Positions 1-7,358 are shown, numbered from the stretch's first letter. The stretch is 22,493 nucleotides of DNA from DASUUR01 sp036373975 (GCA_036373975.1 DASUUR010000081.1:1-22493); one strand, 5' to 3'. The notes: generated by a model not told the origin, from the sequence alone. Made by a program: numbers and translations.

Positions 1-589
1 TTACCTCGTAGCCAAAGTCGTACTCCTGGAGTTCAACCACCGCATGGCCTTTAGGTGTTGGCTCACCGTACTCACCGTTAATCCCCTGGTGAAGCATGCG
101 CGTTCCAATACCACTCTGGTCGGCGCCGCGAATCCACAGAAATCCTGGGCCGTGGTTGAGCCTGAAGCAGGTTGTGCCATCCGACAATTCGAATTCATCA
201 GCCCAGCACAAGAAGCGCTTTCTGCCGTCCTGGGAGTTATCGAAGAGATCGAGCCCCTTGACGAGGCTGAACCGCACATCCATGCCCGCCCGGAACTTGA
301 CGTACGCCTCTTGCCTCCCGCGTTCGCGGCTTGCACCGCGCATGAACTTGCGCCATTTCGACTCACCATAGTCAACGTCGGTCGCCAAACTCGTCCTGAT
401 GCCGTATGGGTCGGCGTAGTCTGGAATGAGTGGTTCAGCTCGAAGCTCTTCGAGCGTGCCGGGTGTCTCGGGTGAGTCGCGCGTCCAGCGCTGGTCGCAG
501 TCAAAATCCTCCACCAAGTTATACAGCTCATCTCTTACCAGTGGCAACAGCGTGTCCGCGGCAACTTTGCCGGGGAATACCATCTCCAT
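1..589 (-). CDS. Unknown protein, 3' end cut by window edge
   Basis: An open frame runs leftward from ATG at 589 to base 1 without a stop, giving 196 residues; the C-terminus lies outside the window. The start begins MEMVFPGKVAAD and has a GAGAGGA Shine-Dalgarno about 7 nt upstream on the minus strand; an in-frame ATG at 583 is the alternative. The protein is soluble, rich in charged and aromatic residues (for example ESKWRKFMRG, GPGFLWIRGADQ), with no signal peptide, membrane segment or motif I recognise. This frame is preferred over the overlapping frames (a closed frame at 1-531 minus, another at 44-475 plus) because it has a proper ribosome binding site and balanced protein-like composition. 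It is visibly more GC-rich than most neighbours. Function unknown. Confidence 0.7.
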   Translation of the reverse strand, partial: MEMVFPGKVAADTLLPLVRDELYNLVEDFDCDQRWTRDSPETPGTLEELRAEPLIPDYADPYGIRTSLATDVDYGESKWRKFMRGASRERGRQEAYVKFRAGMDVRFSLVKGLDLFDNSQDGRKRFLCWADEFELSDGTTCFRLNHGPGFLWIRGADQSGIGTRMLHQGINGEYGEPTPKGHAVVELQEYDFGYEV

Positions 590-687
590 GACAGTTCCTC
601 TCTATAGAGCGACCTATATATTATATAATAATTTGCCAATAATTGCGACTCGGGCAAAAAATGCCATGGATTTGCTATACTGTATTT
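590..687. promoter_or_regulatory. Divergent AT-rich promoter region
   Basis: This gap separates the leftward gene starting at 589 from the rightward gene starting at 688. For the rightward gene an extended -10 (TGC then TATACT, 673-681) ends 6 nt before the ATG, so the mRNA would start at or next to the start codon. No good -35 is seen there. For the leftward gene, TATAAT/TATATA-like boxes occur in the AT-rich stretch around 611-631. A perfect palindrome CTCTATAGAG lies at 600-609, just upstream of the leftward gene's Shine-Dalgarno. Confidence 0.5.
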
Positions 688-1311
688 ATGAAGTCACTGA
701 GCCTCCCAACCCCTCATGTACTGATACTAATTGGCCACCCGGGTGCCGGTAAAAGCTTTTTCGCTCGTCAATTCTCGGAAACGTTCGGCGCACCAGTGGT
801 AAGTGCAGATACGCTATGCTATGAGATTTTCGAAAAACCAACATATTCGAAAGGGGAGGTGACGTTGATCCAAAAGCTCAGTGACCACATCCTTGAAGAA
901 ATGCTAAAGACAAAACACACCATACTATATGATGGCCAAAGCACCACCAAGTCAGAGCGCAGTCGTATTGCTAGCGTCGCCAAAAAAGCGGGATACAATA
1001 CTCTGCTGATCTGGGTGCAGACAGATGAAGCGACAACACGCCTACGCGCCACAAGGCGCAACAAAGCCACCCAGCAGGCGACAGCAACCCATAACCTCAG
1101 CCCCGAGCAGTACGACCAGCAGGTACAACGCTTTGAGCAACCAAGCCTAACTGAACCATATGTGGTTATAAGCGGGAAACACACGTATGCTACACAGGCG
1201 AAGGCAGTGCTTAAAAAGCTCACCGAAGATCGGCGAGAAGCGCCCGCTAAAGCCCCCGAGCGAGCGCCAATGGTCGGCACGTCCTCGCGGCGCAGCATAC
1301 CTATAAAATAA
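688..1311 (+). CDS. P-loop ATPase / predicted kinase (AAA_33, zeta-toxin-like fold)
   Basis: A 207-residue protein with a Walker A motif GHPGAGKS at residues 16-23 right after a hydrophobic beta strand (HVLILI). The SADTLCYEI segment and the later LYDGQSTTKSERSRI segment match the layout of the small AAA_33 predicted kinases, in which an acid follows the second strand and a conserved D-G precedes the substrate arm. The arginine-rich RLRATRRNKA segment resembles the lid. The C-terminal 25 residues are Lys/Arg/Pro/Ala-rich and probably disordered. The ATG at 688 is chosen over a TTG at 643 because the longer form would begin upstream of the -10 box and adds residues unlike the family. The next gene starts 2 nt after the stop, so the two are probably coupled. 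The substrate cannot be named. Confidence 0.75.
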   Translation: MKSLSLPTPHVLILIGHPGAGKSFFARQFSETFGAPVVSADTLCYEIFEKPTYSKGEVTLIQKLSDHILEEMLKTKHTILYDGQSTTKSERSRIASVAKKAGYNTLLIWVQTDEATTRLRATRRNKATQQATATHNLSPEQYDQQVQRFEQPSLTEPYVVISGKHTYATQAKAVLKKLTEDRREAPAKAPERAPMVGTSSRRSIPIK

Positions 1312-1313
1312 TC

Positions 1314-2003
1314 ATGCCTTCATTTATCGATACAGAGTTTGGCGAAGTCACCGTACGGCGCAGTGCCCGCGCACGTCAGGTGCGCCTGCGGATCGCGCCC
1401 AACGGCAAACTTAGAGCCTCGCTGCCATTATTCGCTACTGTTAACTTGGTCAAGCGGTTTATCTCAAGCTCACGTAGCGATATACGCAAGCTGCTTGAAA
1501 GCCAAGCTTCGCATACCAACTACACTCAAGATATGGCGATCGGGAAGTCGCACTATCTACACGTAACCAACGGTCCCACCACGCGTATCTCAACCGAAAG
1601 CCAGATAATACGGGCCGTCGTGAAGCCTGATGACTCAGTTGCCTCATCAAGGGTCCAAAGCCTTATTAAGAACGAGGTCATAAAGGCCGTCCGCCGCGAG
1701 GCAAAAGCGTACCTACCGCGACGCCTCGCCTATCTTGCCCAGCAGCAAGGCTTTAGCTATCGGAAAGTCCGCTTTTCGCACGCCAGCAGCCGCTGGGGGA
1801 GCTGCTCAAGCAACGGCACTATTAGTCTGAATATTGCCCTTATGAAATTACCGCACGAGCTTATTGATTATGTCTTGTACCATGAGCTATGCCACACGCA
1901 GTTCATGAACCACAGCCCCGGTTTCTGGGAGCTCGTTGAGCGTTGCGATCCTAATTACGCGACGCATCGGCGCCTGCTGCGCCAGGAACATCCCTACCTA
2001 TAA
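1314..2003 (+). CDS. YgjP-like metal-dependent hydrolase (DUF45/M48-like)
   Basis: A 229-residue protein whose C-terminal half carries the family signature: SRWGSCSSNGTISLN, then the zinc site HELCH (His190, Glu191, His194) and a downstream His200 in NHSPGFWE that fits the third ligand. Length and motif order match YgjP/WLM-type predicted zinc metallopeptidases (PF01863). The N-terminal part is beta-rich, starting with VRRSARARQVRLRI as usual for the family. The start is 2 nt after the preceding stop, with no clear Shine-Dalgarno, so translation is probably coupled to the upstream kinase gene. The physiological substrate is unknown; the family is often found near restriction or stress genes, which are not seen here. 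Confidence 0.88.
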   Translation: MPSFIDTEFGEVTVRRSARARQVRLRIAPNGKLRASLPLFATVNLVKRFISSSRSDIRKLLESQASHTNYTQDMAIGKSHYLHVTNGPTTRISTESQIIRAVVKPDDSVASSRVQSLIKNEVIKAVRREAKAYLPRRLAYLAQQQGFSYRKVRFSHASSRWGSCSSNGTISLNIALMKLPHELIDYVLYHELCHTQFMNHSPGFWELVERCDPNYATHRRLLRQEHPYL

Positions 2004-2007
2004 TGCT

Positions 2008-2036
2008 TATGCTGTGGCATAATACATAGCAGCATA
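2008..2036. promoter_or_regulatory. Inverted repeat over the histidine-kinase promoter
   Basis: A perfect 7-bp inverted repeat, TATGCTG at 2008-2014 and CAGCATA at 2030-2036, is separated by 15 bp. It brackets an extended -10 (TGG CATAAT, CATAAT at 2018-2023), and the right arm ends on the first base of the kinase start codon. The spacing of half-sites fits a dimeric regulator, but a hairpin covering the start codon would also be possible if transcription starts further upstream. Confidence 0.45.
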
Positions 2037-3682
2037 TGGAAAAATATCTGGGCATTCTATGGCAACGCGATAAATATACAGAACAATTTTTGCTGCTGTT
2101 TCGATACATGGGGCTACTTGGGGCGCTATTCGTCATTGTTTTCGGCCTGCTCGTACGGAATGGGTCATTCGATAGCAGCTTTTATAACGAACAGGTATTT
2201 CTTGCGCTTACACCACTATTTCTTGCGCTCGGAATCGCAAGCTTTCTAGTGCGAAGCCCCACTCCAATTGGAGCATTTACACGCATTTTTCTATTCCATC
2301 TTCTGTCAATAGTCTACCTGGTGTTCGTCACCGGCTTCCAGAGCCCCGTTGCAGCTTGTTGGGTGCTGCTTATGATGGCTGCGTATTTTTACTTTAGTAG
2401 CCGCGGCCTGTTCGTTAGCGCTGTACTGTTTGCCCTGACCGCCTTTATTGACTTCTTGGTGTGGGGCGTGAGCCAGCCCCAGCTTTTACTGCTTAATGGT
2501 ATAGTCGCGAGTATTAGTATTCTGGTGGGAAGTGCCGTTGTGTTAACTGGGCAAATCCAAAACCGTGAGCACTCCGCGTTTCAGATGTCACGCGCCCAGG
2601 AGAATCTACAGCGAGAGCGCATCCTAGCGCTGGTCAACAGTATTGGCGATGCAATCTTAAATACCGATGCCGACGGAGTTGTGCGCGTATACAATGCTGC
2701 CAGCCTGAACTTATTTGACACCAACGAGAGTCTGAACGGCAAGAAGTTCGATACGATCCTAAAGCTATACGATCAAGATGGAAAACGCGTAAAGCTGTTT
2801 GAGTCAATCAAAGGAACTCGAGGTGTGATAATTCGCGAAGATCTAACCTATGAATTCGCCGACGGTGAAAAGGTTCGGCTGGGCATAAACTGCTCACCAG
2901 TGCGCGAGAGTTTTACCGAAGAGCACAGTCCGCAAACAGGCTATATATTTATCATGCGGGATATTACCAAGGCAAAATCGCTTGAAGAAGAGCGCGACGA
3001 ATTTATATCTGTTGTCAGTCACGAGCTCCGAACGCCAATCACAATCGCAGAGGGGACCCTCTCAAATGCTCAGTTCCTACTGAAGCGCGGCGACACTGCA
3101 CCTGAGAAGATTGCCGATTCAATAGAAGAAGCGCACGGTCAAGTGCTCTTTTTAGCCAAGATGGTTAACGACCTGAGCACCCTGTCGCGCGCCGAACGAG
3201 GTGTCGCAGACGAGCCCGAGGAAATAAACGTCGAAGATATGGTGCGTGCGCTATATCATGAATATCAGCCGCAGGCAGCCGCGAAAAAACTCCACCTTGA
3301 TCTCGAGGTTGGTCCCAAGCTTGGCACTGTAACCGCCAGCCGCTTATACCTCGAGGAGATTCTACAAAACTTTATCACCAACTCAATTAAATACACTACT
3401 GAGGGCAGCGTGAAGCTAATCGCTAAGCGCACACAATCTGGCGTCTACTTTGCTGTTAAGGATACCGGGATAGGCATCAGCAAGACCGAACAGCGCAAGG
3501 TCTTCGAGAAGTTCTATCGTTCCGAAGATTACCGTACGCGTGAGACCGGTGGCACAGGCCTGGGCCTCTACGTGGTAAGTAAGCTCGCTCAAAAATTATC
3601 AATCCGTGTTGAGCTACAAAGTCGCCTCAACCACGGCTCTACCTTTAGCTTTGTATTGCATGATCCGCTAGCCGAATCTTAA
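2036..3682 (+). CDS. Membrane sensor histidine kinase with PAS domain
   Basis: A 548-residue kinase. Six hydrophobic segments fill about residues 20-180, giving a multi-pass sensor module. A PAS domain follows at about 195-325 (ALVNSIGDAILNTDADG, ending IFIMRDITKAK), then HisKA with the phospho-acceptor His329 in SVVSHELRTP, and a HATPase domain with N box (QNFITNSIKYT), G1 (VKDTGIGIS), F box (FEKFYRS) and G2 (GGTGLGLYVV). All catalytic boxes are intact, so it should autophosphorylate. No response regulator is encoded in this window, so it is an orphan here; its partner must lie elsewhere. The ATG has no Shine-Dalgarno but sits about 12 nt after a -10 box. Its stop overlaps the stop of the convergent glycosyltransferase gene. 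Confidence 0.93.
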   Translation: MEKYLGILWQRDKYTEQFLLLFRYMGLLGALFVIVFGLLVRNGSFDSSFYNEQVFLALTPLFLALGIASFLVRSPTPIGAFTRIFLFHLLSIVYLVFVTGFQSPVAACWVLLMMAAYFYFSSRGLFVSAVLFALTAFIDFLVWGVSQPQLLLLNGIVASISILVGSAVVLTGQIQNREHSAFQMSRAQENLQRERILALVNSIGDAILNTDADGVVRVYNAASLNLFDTNESLNGKKFDTILKLYDQDGKRVKLFESIKGTRGVIIREDLTYEFADGEKVRLGINCSPVRESFTEEHSPQTGYIFIMRDITKAKSLEEERDEFISVVSHELRTPITIAEGTLSNAQFLLKRGDTAPEKIADSIEEAHGQVLFLAKMVNDLSTLSRAERGVADEPEEINVEDMVRALYHEYQPQAAAKKLHLDLEVGPKLGTVTASRLYLEEILQNFITNSIKYTTEGSVKLIAKRTQSGVYFAVKDTGIGISKTEQRKVFEKFYRSEDYRTRETGGTGLGLYVVSKLAQKLSIRVELQSRLNHGSTFSFVLHDPLAES

Positions 3683-4848
3683 AATTTTCTACGAAGCACA
3701 GGGTAACAAATATTTCGGCCCTTCCAGTTGACGCGACCGGTTACGTAACCGATCATACTTACTGCCAGCAATATAATTTCTTGCACCATAACAAGAGGAA
3801 AGCTGACGAAACCGAACAGCCAAGGCTGGCCATAGGCAGTGCGCACAAACAGCGCATACACCGCTCCAAACCCCACGCACACAGCACCCAGTACCACTGT
3901 GGCAAGCGACGCACTACCGCTCAAAATCTGGTAGGCGACCACGATAAATGGTGCGACATAAGCGAGGGTCAGGCCAAGCATGCTCAATAACACAATCCCC
4001 GGATTTTTATAGAGGGCAGGGTAGTACAGACGTATGGCGGTATCCACCTGAGATGACCACTTCTTAGAGTAGTAGGCACCCAGCTCGGTGTCACTCAGTA
4101 AGAACCGGTAGGTGCTTTTGGCGGCAAATTGCTGCGCCAGGGTGTTTTCGGGGGAGACCTTGGCCTGTAGCGGCGCAAAGCCGCCGGCTTCTTCAAGGGC
4201 GGCAGCACGAATCAACCATAACGATGCCGAAGCTGGCGTGTGCAGGAATTGTGGTAACAGTAATTGCCAGAAATAGCGCAAAGTGGAAAATAGAATGCCA
4301 ATACTTACATTTCGCGATCGCTGGGGCAACACACTTACCATACTCGCTCGCTTAGCAAACATATAATTTGCCAGCTGGGTTATCGTACCTGGCTCTACTC
4401 TGGTATCAACACCCATGAACAGCAAATATTTACCGCTAGCATTTTTAGAAAGTACCTCAAGCGCATGATTTCGTCCAAGCCAGCCAGTAGGAGGCACCTC
4501 GCCCTCAATAAAGCGAACACCCGAATTTGCAAACGAACGGATTAGCTGTGAAGTGTTATCTTGCGAGCAGTCGTCGAGCACGATCACCTCAAGTTTAGGA
4601 TAGTCCGAGGCAAGCACAGCCGTAAGGCAATCCGTCAGGGCATGCGTTTCATTTCTTGCAGGAATACAAACGCTAATCGTAGGTGTATCCTGTAATGAGA
4701 GGTGTGAAATTTTGTCGTTACGCCACCGGTATCGCTGAAAGGCAGTTCGCAGCTGCACACTCCATATACTCACTAGCACTATTTCTATCGCAATCCATGC
4801 CCATAAAAAGAAAATATCCATTATGAGCATCATAGCATAGACGACCAT
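3679..4848 (-). CDS. Membrane-anchored GT2 family glycosyltransferase
   Basis: A 389-residue protein from the ATG at 4848. An N-terminal membrane helix (about 7-30) precedes a GT-A domain starting at about residue 56 (PTISVCIPARNE). LDDCSQDNTS (Asp92-Asp93) binds the nucleotide sugar. FMGVDTRVEP (Asp148) stands at the DxD position, with only its second Asp kept. The GWLGRNHA segment is typical of the CrtQ/HpnB-like branch. Two or three hydrophobic helices close the C-terminus. The frame stays open to 4980, but that start would overlap secE and its promoter, so a start at 4848, 4833 or 4821 is more likely; 4833 has AAGGAT upstream at usable distance. A lipid or cell-surface acceptor is likely, but the sugar is unknown. 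Confidence 0.82.
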   Translation of the reverse strand: MVVYAMMLIMDIFFLWAWIAIEIVLVSIWSVQLRTAFQRYRWRNDKISHLSLQDTPTISVCIPARNETHALTDCLTAVLASDYPKLEVIVLDDCSQDNTSQLIRSFANSGVRFIEGEVPPTGWLGRNHALEVLSKNASGKYLLFMGVDTRVEPGTITQLANYMFAKRASMVSVLPQRSRNVSIGILFSTLRYFWQLLLPQFLHTPASASLWLIRAAALEEAGGFAPLQAKVSPENTLAQQFAAKSTYRFLLSDTELGAYYSKKWSSQVDTAIRLYYPALYKNPGIVLLSMLGLTLAYVAPFIVVAYQILSGSASLATVVLGAVCVGFGAVYALFVRTAYGQPWLFGFVSFPLVMVQEIILLAVSMIGYVTGRVNWKGRNICYPVLRRKF

Positions 4849-4881
4849 CCTTACATCAAGCACCCATTGTACGCCATAAAC

Positions 4882-4910
4882 TTGACTATAAGACGTTAGC
4901 GCGCTACAGT
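4882..4910 (+). promoter_or_regulatory. Promoter of secE-nusG
   Basis: TTGACT (4882-4887) and TACAGT (4905-4910) are separated by exactly 17 bp, a sigma-70-like arrangement. Predicted transcription start is near 4917, giving a leader of about 45 nt before the GTG start of secE. A second TTGACA at 4916-4921 is badly spaced to any -10. The leader starts with a hairpin followed by a T-run (4920-4946). Confidence 0.6.
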
Positions 4911-4961
4911 AATACTTGACAAGTCTGCAACAAGCAGTCTTTTTTAATTGGGAGAAGTCTG

Positions 4962-5261
4962 GTGGCGAAAGACGCAACAAAAGCTAAGACAGCCAAAGGA
5001 GCAAGCTCCAAAAAGGCAACGAACGCAGCAAAACCAAAAAGGCATATGCCTAAAGCGCTTCGTATCATCACCGCACCTTTTCGTGCTATGGGTCGATACG
5101 TTAAAGGCTCTTGGCAAGAACTAAAACAAGTTCGCTGGCCAAGTCGCCGCGCAACCCTGGGCTTAACACTCGCTGTTATCCTTTTTACACTGTTCTTTAC
5201 AGTGCTGATCCTCGCACTCGATGCAGGATTCCAATATTTATTTAACAGGATTTTACTCTAA
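4962..5261 (+). CDS. secE: Preprotein translocase subunit SecE
   Basis: A 99-residue protein. A basic, Lys/Ala-rich cytoplasmic N-terminus (1-50) leads into the SecE signature GSWQELKQVRWPSRR (about 50-64), then one membrane helix (about 67-93) and a short tail. SecE clamps the SecY channel and is essential for protein export. The start is GTG at 4962, with GGGAG 8 nt upstream, and is the only start that gives the usual compact length. The basic N-terminal extension is longer than in minimal SecE proteins. The nusG start follows 3 nt after the stop, the classical secE-nusG arrangement. Confidence 0.96.
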   Translation: MAKDATKAKTAKGASSKKATNAAKPKRHMPKALRIITAPFRAMGRYVKGSWQELKQVRWPSRRATLGLTLAVILFTLFFTVLILALDAGFQYLFNRILL

Positions 5262-5264
5262 ACT

Positions 5265-5810
5265 ATGGTACAAAAACGATATGACTCAACTCGCCAGTGG
5301 TACGCAGTACACACCTACGCTGGCTACGAAGAAAAGGTAGCAGATAGCATTCGACAGCGCATCGACGCCGTAGATATGGCCGACAAGATCTTTGACGTGC
5401 TCGTTCCAAAAGAAAAGCAAATCGAAATCAAGAACGGCAAGCGTAAAGTTGTCGAGAACAAGATCTTCCAGGGCTACGTACTGGTTGAAATGAAGCTTAC
5501 CGAAGATGCTTGGTACATCATTCGCAACACTCCAGGCGTTACCGGCTTTGTAGGTAGCGGCACCGAGCCAACCCCCGTTTCTGAGCACGAGATCACCAAG
5601 ATCAAGAAGCGAATGGGCGTTGAAGATCCAAAGCACAATATTAACTTCAGCATGGGTGAGGTTGTTAATATTACCGATGGTCCATTTAAGGGCTTTGATG
5701 GGGCAATTAACGAGATCGACACTCAAAAGGGTAAGATCAAAGTACTCGTAAGTATGTTCGGCCGCGACACTCCGGTTGAGCTCGACGCTCTGCAGGTTAA
5801 AAAAGTTTAA
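5265..5810 (+). CDS. nusG: Transcription termination/antitermination factor NusG
   Basis: A 181-residue protein of normal length. The N-terminal NGN domain begins RQWYAVHTYAGYEEKVADSI and contains GYVLVEMKLTEDAWYIIRNTPGVTGFVG; the C-terminal KOW domain (about 125-181) begins with GEVVNITDGPFKGFDG. NusG binds RNA polymerase through NGN and links it to Rho or to ribosomal S10 through KOW. It starts 3 nt after secE, with only a weak CAGGA upstream, so translational coupling to secE is likely. Nothing unusual is seen in the domain structure. Confidence 0.97.
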   Translation: MVQKRYDSTRQWYAVHTYAGYEEKVADSIRQRIDAVDMADKIFDVLVPKEKQIEIKNGKRKVVENKIFQGYVLVEMKLTEDAWYIIRNTPGVTGFVGSGTEPTPVSEHEITKIKKRMGVEDPKHNINFSMGEVVNITDGPFKGFDGAINEIDTQKGKIKVLVSMFGRDTPVELDALQVKKV

Positions 5811-5836
5811 CCGCTCTGGTAAAAATCAGCATAATC

Positions 5837-5888
5837 TGTTACAATCACTCAGTTACGCACTCGTTACAACGAGTCAAGAAGGAAAGTT
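5837..5888 (+). promoter_or_regulatory. Promoter and leader hairpin of rplK
   Basis: An extended -10 (TGT then TACAAT, 5837-5845) predicts transcription from about 5852. The leader contains a perfect 6-bp hairpin, ACTCGT (5859-5864) and ACGAGT (5869-5874), with a 4-nt TACA loop, directly before the AAGAAGGAAAG Shine-Dalgarno. The -35 is weak. The hairpin could modulate ribosome access; no known regulator is implied by the sequence alone. Confidence 0.45.
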
Positions 5889-6314
5889 ATGGCAAAAAAA
5901 GTTATCGGTAATCTAAAATTCCGTGTTGCCGCCGGCAAGGCAACCGCAGCACCTCCAGTAGGTTCAATTTTGGGTCAATGGGGCCTCAACATGATGGAGT
6001 TTATCAACCCATTCAACGAAGCCACTAAAGATCTTATGGGCAAGCAGGTTATTGTGCACCTTCAAGTATTTGAAGACCGCACCTTCACCTGGAAGAGTCT
6101 TGGTCAGCCTGTTGACGACCTTATCCGCGAAAAAGTGGGCATCCAAAAAGGTTCAGGCAAACCACACACCGACAAAGTTGGCGAAATCTCAATGAAAGAT
6201 ATTGCAGAGATTGCTGAACTTAAGAAAGAACACCTCAACGCGATTACTCCTGAGGGTCGCCAGAAGGTTGTTGCTGGCACTGCACGCTCAATGGGCGTTG
6301 TCGTTGTCGACTAA
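5889..6314 (+). CDS. rplK: 50S ribosomal protein L11
   Basis: A 141-residue protein, the family's usual length. The N-terminal domain has AGKATAAPPVGSILGQWGLNMMEF (shown in part elsewhere in bacteria as APPVGPALGQHG), and the RNA-binding C-terminal domain ends in VAGTARSMGVVVVD. L11 forms the GTPase-associated centre of the 50S subunit with 23S rRNA and the L10/L12 stalk. In this copy the usual His of the GQHG turn is Trp and PAL is SIL, mild deviations near the proline-rich face that contacts release factors. A good AGGA-type Shine-Dalgarno lies 7 nt upstream. It is co-oriented with rplA 66 nt downstream. Confidence 0.97.
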   Translation: MAKKVIGNLKFRVAAGKATAAPPVGSILGQWGLNMMEFINPFNEATKDLMGKQVIVHLQVFEDRTFTWKSLGQPVDDLIREKVGIQKGSGKPHTDKVGEISMKDIAEIAELKKEHLNAITPEGRQKVVAGTARSMGVVVVD

Positions 6315-6329
6315 TAACTACGACATCAA

Positions 6330-6362
6330 TGTTGGGAGGCCTAAAAAGCCGTTTGCACCACA
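6330..6362 (+). promoter_or_regulatory. Candidate L1-binding autoregulatory site before rplA
   Basis: The rplK-rplA gap folds as an asymmetric hairpin. The outer strand TGTTGG pairs with CCACA (one bulged T), and GGC pairs with GCC around CTAAAAA, leaving GGAG on one side and GTTTGCA on the other as an internal loop. This matches the organisation of the L1-binding site on 23S rRNA and of mRNA sites seen near rplKA in many bacteria, where excess L1 represses its own translation. It ends 18 nt before the rplA start, close to the AAAGGAT Shine-Dalgarno. Confidence 0.55.
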
Positions 6363-6380
6363 GAAAGGATTTACATCACT

Positions 6381-7358
6381 ATGGCAAAGAAAGCTGATCT
6401 TTTAGAAGAAGCTAAAAAACTCGGTCTTAAAGTAACCGAGGCAAATACTATTGCAGAGATTGAAGCTGCAATCGCTGAAGCTCCAGAAAAATCTGAAGAG
6501 CCTACAGAAACTCGTACCACAAAAGCCGGTAAATACAGCGCCAAGGCACAGCGCGAGGCCGAAGAAGCCGAAGCCAAAGAGGCCCGAAAGGCCGTAGGCG
6601 ACACAAGCGCTCAAACCGACACAGAAACATCCACCAAAAAAGGCCCTAAGCCTATTACGCGCCCTAAGCTTGAGCGTCGGGGTAAGAAATACCAAAAGGC
6701 TGCTAAAGAAATCGAAGCTGGCAAGACTTATAGTTTGGCCGATGCAATTGATACCGTCTTAAAAACTGCCGTTACAAGCTTCGATAGCAGCGTTGAACTC
6801 CACGTCAACCTAGGCGTCGACCCACGCCAGGCCGATCAGAACATCCGTGCAACTGTGAGCTTGCCGCACGGAACCGGCAAGACTATCCGCGTTGCCGTTT
6901 TTGCCCCAAGCGACCAGCACGCTGCCGCTAAAAAGGCCGGCGCTGATGTAATTGGCGAAGAAGACTTTCTTGCACAACTCGATAAAGAGCAGCTCGACTT
7001 TGACATTCTGGTTGCAACTCCGCAGCTTATGCCTAAGCTTGGTAAATACGCACGTCTCCTTGGGCCACGCGGCTTAATGCCAAACCCTAAGAGCGGCACC
7101 GTCGCGGTTGACGTAGCAAAAGCCGTGCAAGAGGCCAAGGCCGGTAAAGTTGAGTATCGCGTTGACAAGCAGGCTATCGTACACCTTGCGTTTGGTAAAG
7201 TAAGCTTTGGTAAAGCAAAGCTTGCCGAGAACGCCAAGGCCTTCCTTGACAGCCTGCAAAGCGTTAAGCCGAGCGGTCTCAAAGGCGTATACATCAAGTC
7301 CGTAAGTCTCGCGACCACTATGGGACCTGGTGTAAAAGTAGATCTCTCTTCTCTCTAG
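6381..7358 (+). CDS. rplA: 50S ribosomal protein L1 with long N-terminal extension
   Basis: A 325-residue protein, about 95 longer than the usual L1 (about 230). The L1 core starts near residue 95 (KLERRGKKYQKAAKEIEAGK) and includes LGPRGLMPNPKSGT and the C-terminal KPSGLKGVYIKSVSLATTMGPGV, both family signatures. The extra N-terminus has a helix-turn-helix segment (about 5-34, ADLLEEAKKLGLKV) resembling the small SAP/HeH/Rho-N type nucleic-acid-binding motif, then a highly charged Ala/Glu/Lys linker (35-95). L1 forms the mobile stalk at the E site and represses its own mRNA. The ATG at 6381 has an AAAGGAT Shine-Dalgarno about 10 nt upstream, and the extension starts with it, so it is probably translated. 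Some CPR lineages are reported to lack L1; this one has it. Confidence 0.95.
   Translation: MAKKADLLEEAKKLGLKVTEANTIAEIEAAIAEAPEKSEEPTETRTTKAGKYSAKAQREAEEAEAKEARKAVGDTSAQTDTETSTKKGPKPITRPKLERRGKKYQKAAKEIEAGKTYSLADAIDTVLKTAVTSFDSSVELHVNLGVDPRQADQNIRATVSLPHGTGKTIRVAVFAPSDQHAAAKKAGADVIGEEDFLAQLDKEQLDFDILVATPQLMPKLGKYARLLGPRGLMPNPKSGTVAVDVAKAVQEAKAGKVEYRVDKQAIVHLAFGKVSFGKAKLAENAKAFLDSLQSVKPSGLKGVYIKSVSLATTMGPGVKVDLSSL

Noticed and set aside
44..475. Plus-strand 143-codon frame at the left edge
   Set aside because: It lies opposite the 589-to-1 minus frame, has no Shine-Dalgarno and has an unnatural composition. The same holds for the 1-531 minus frame.
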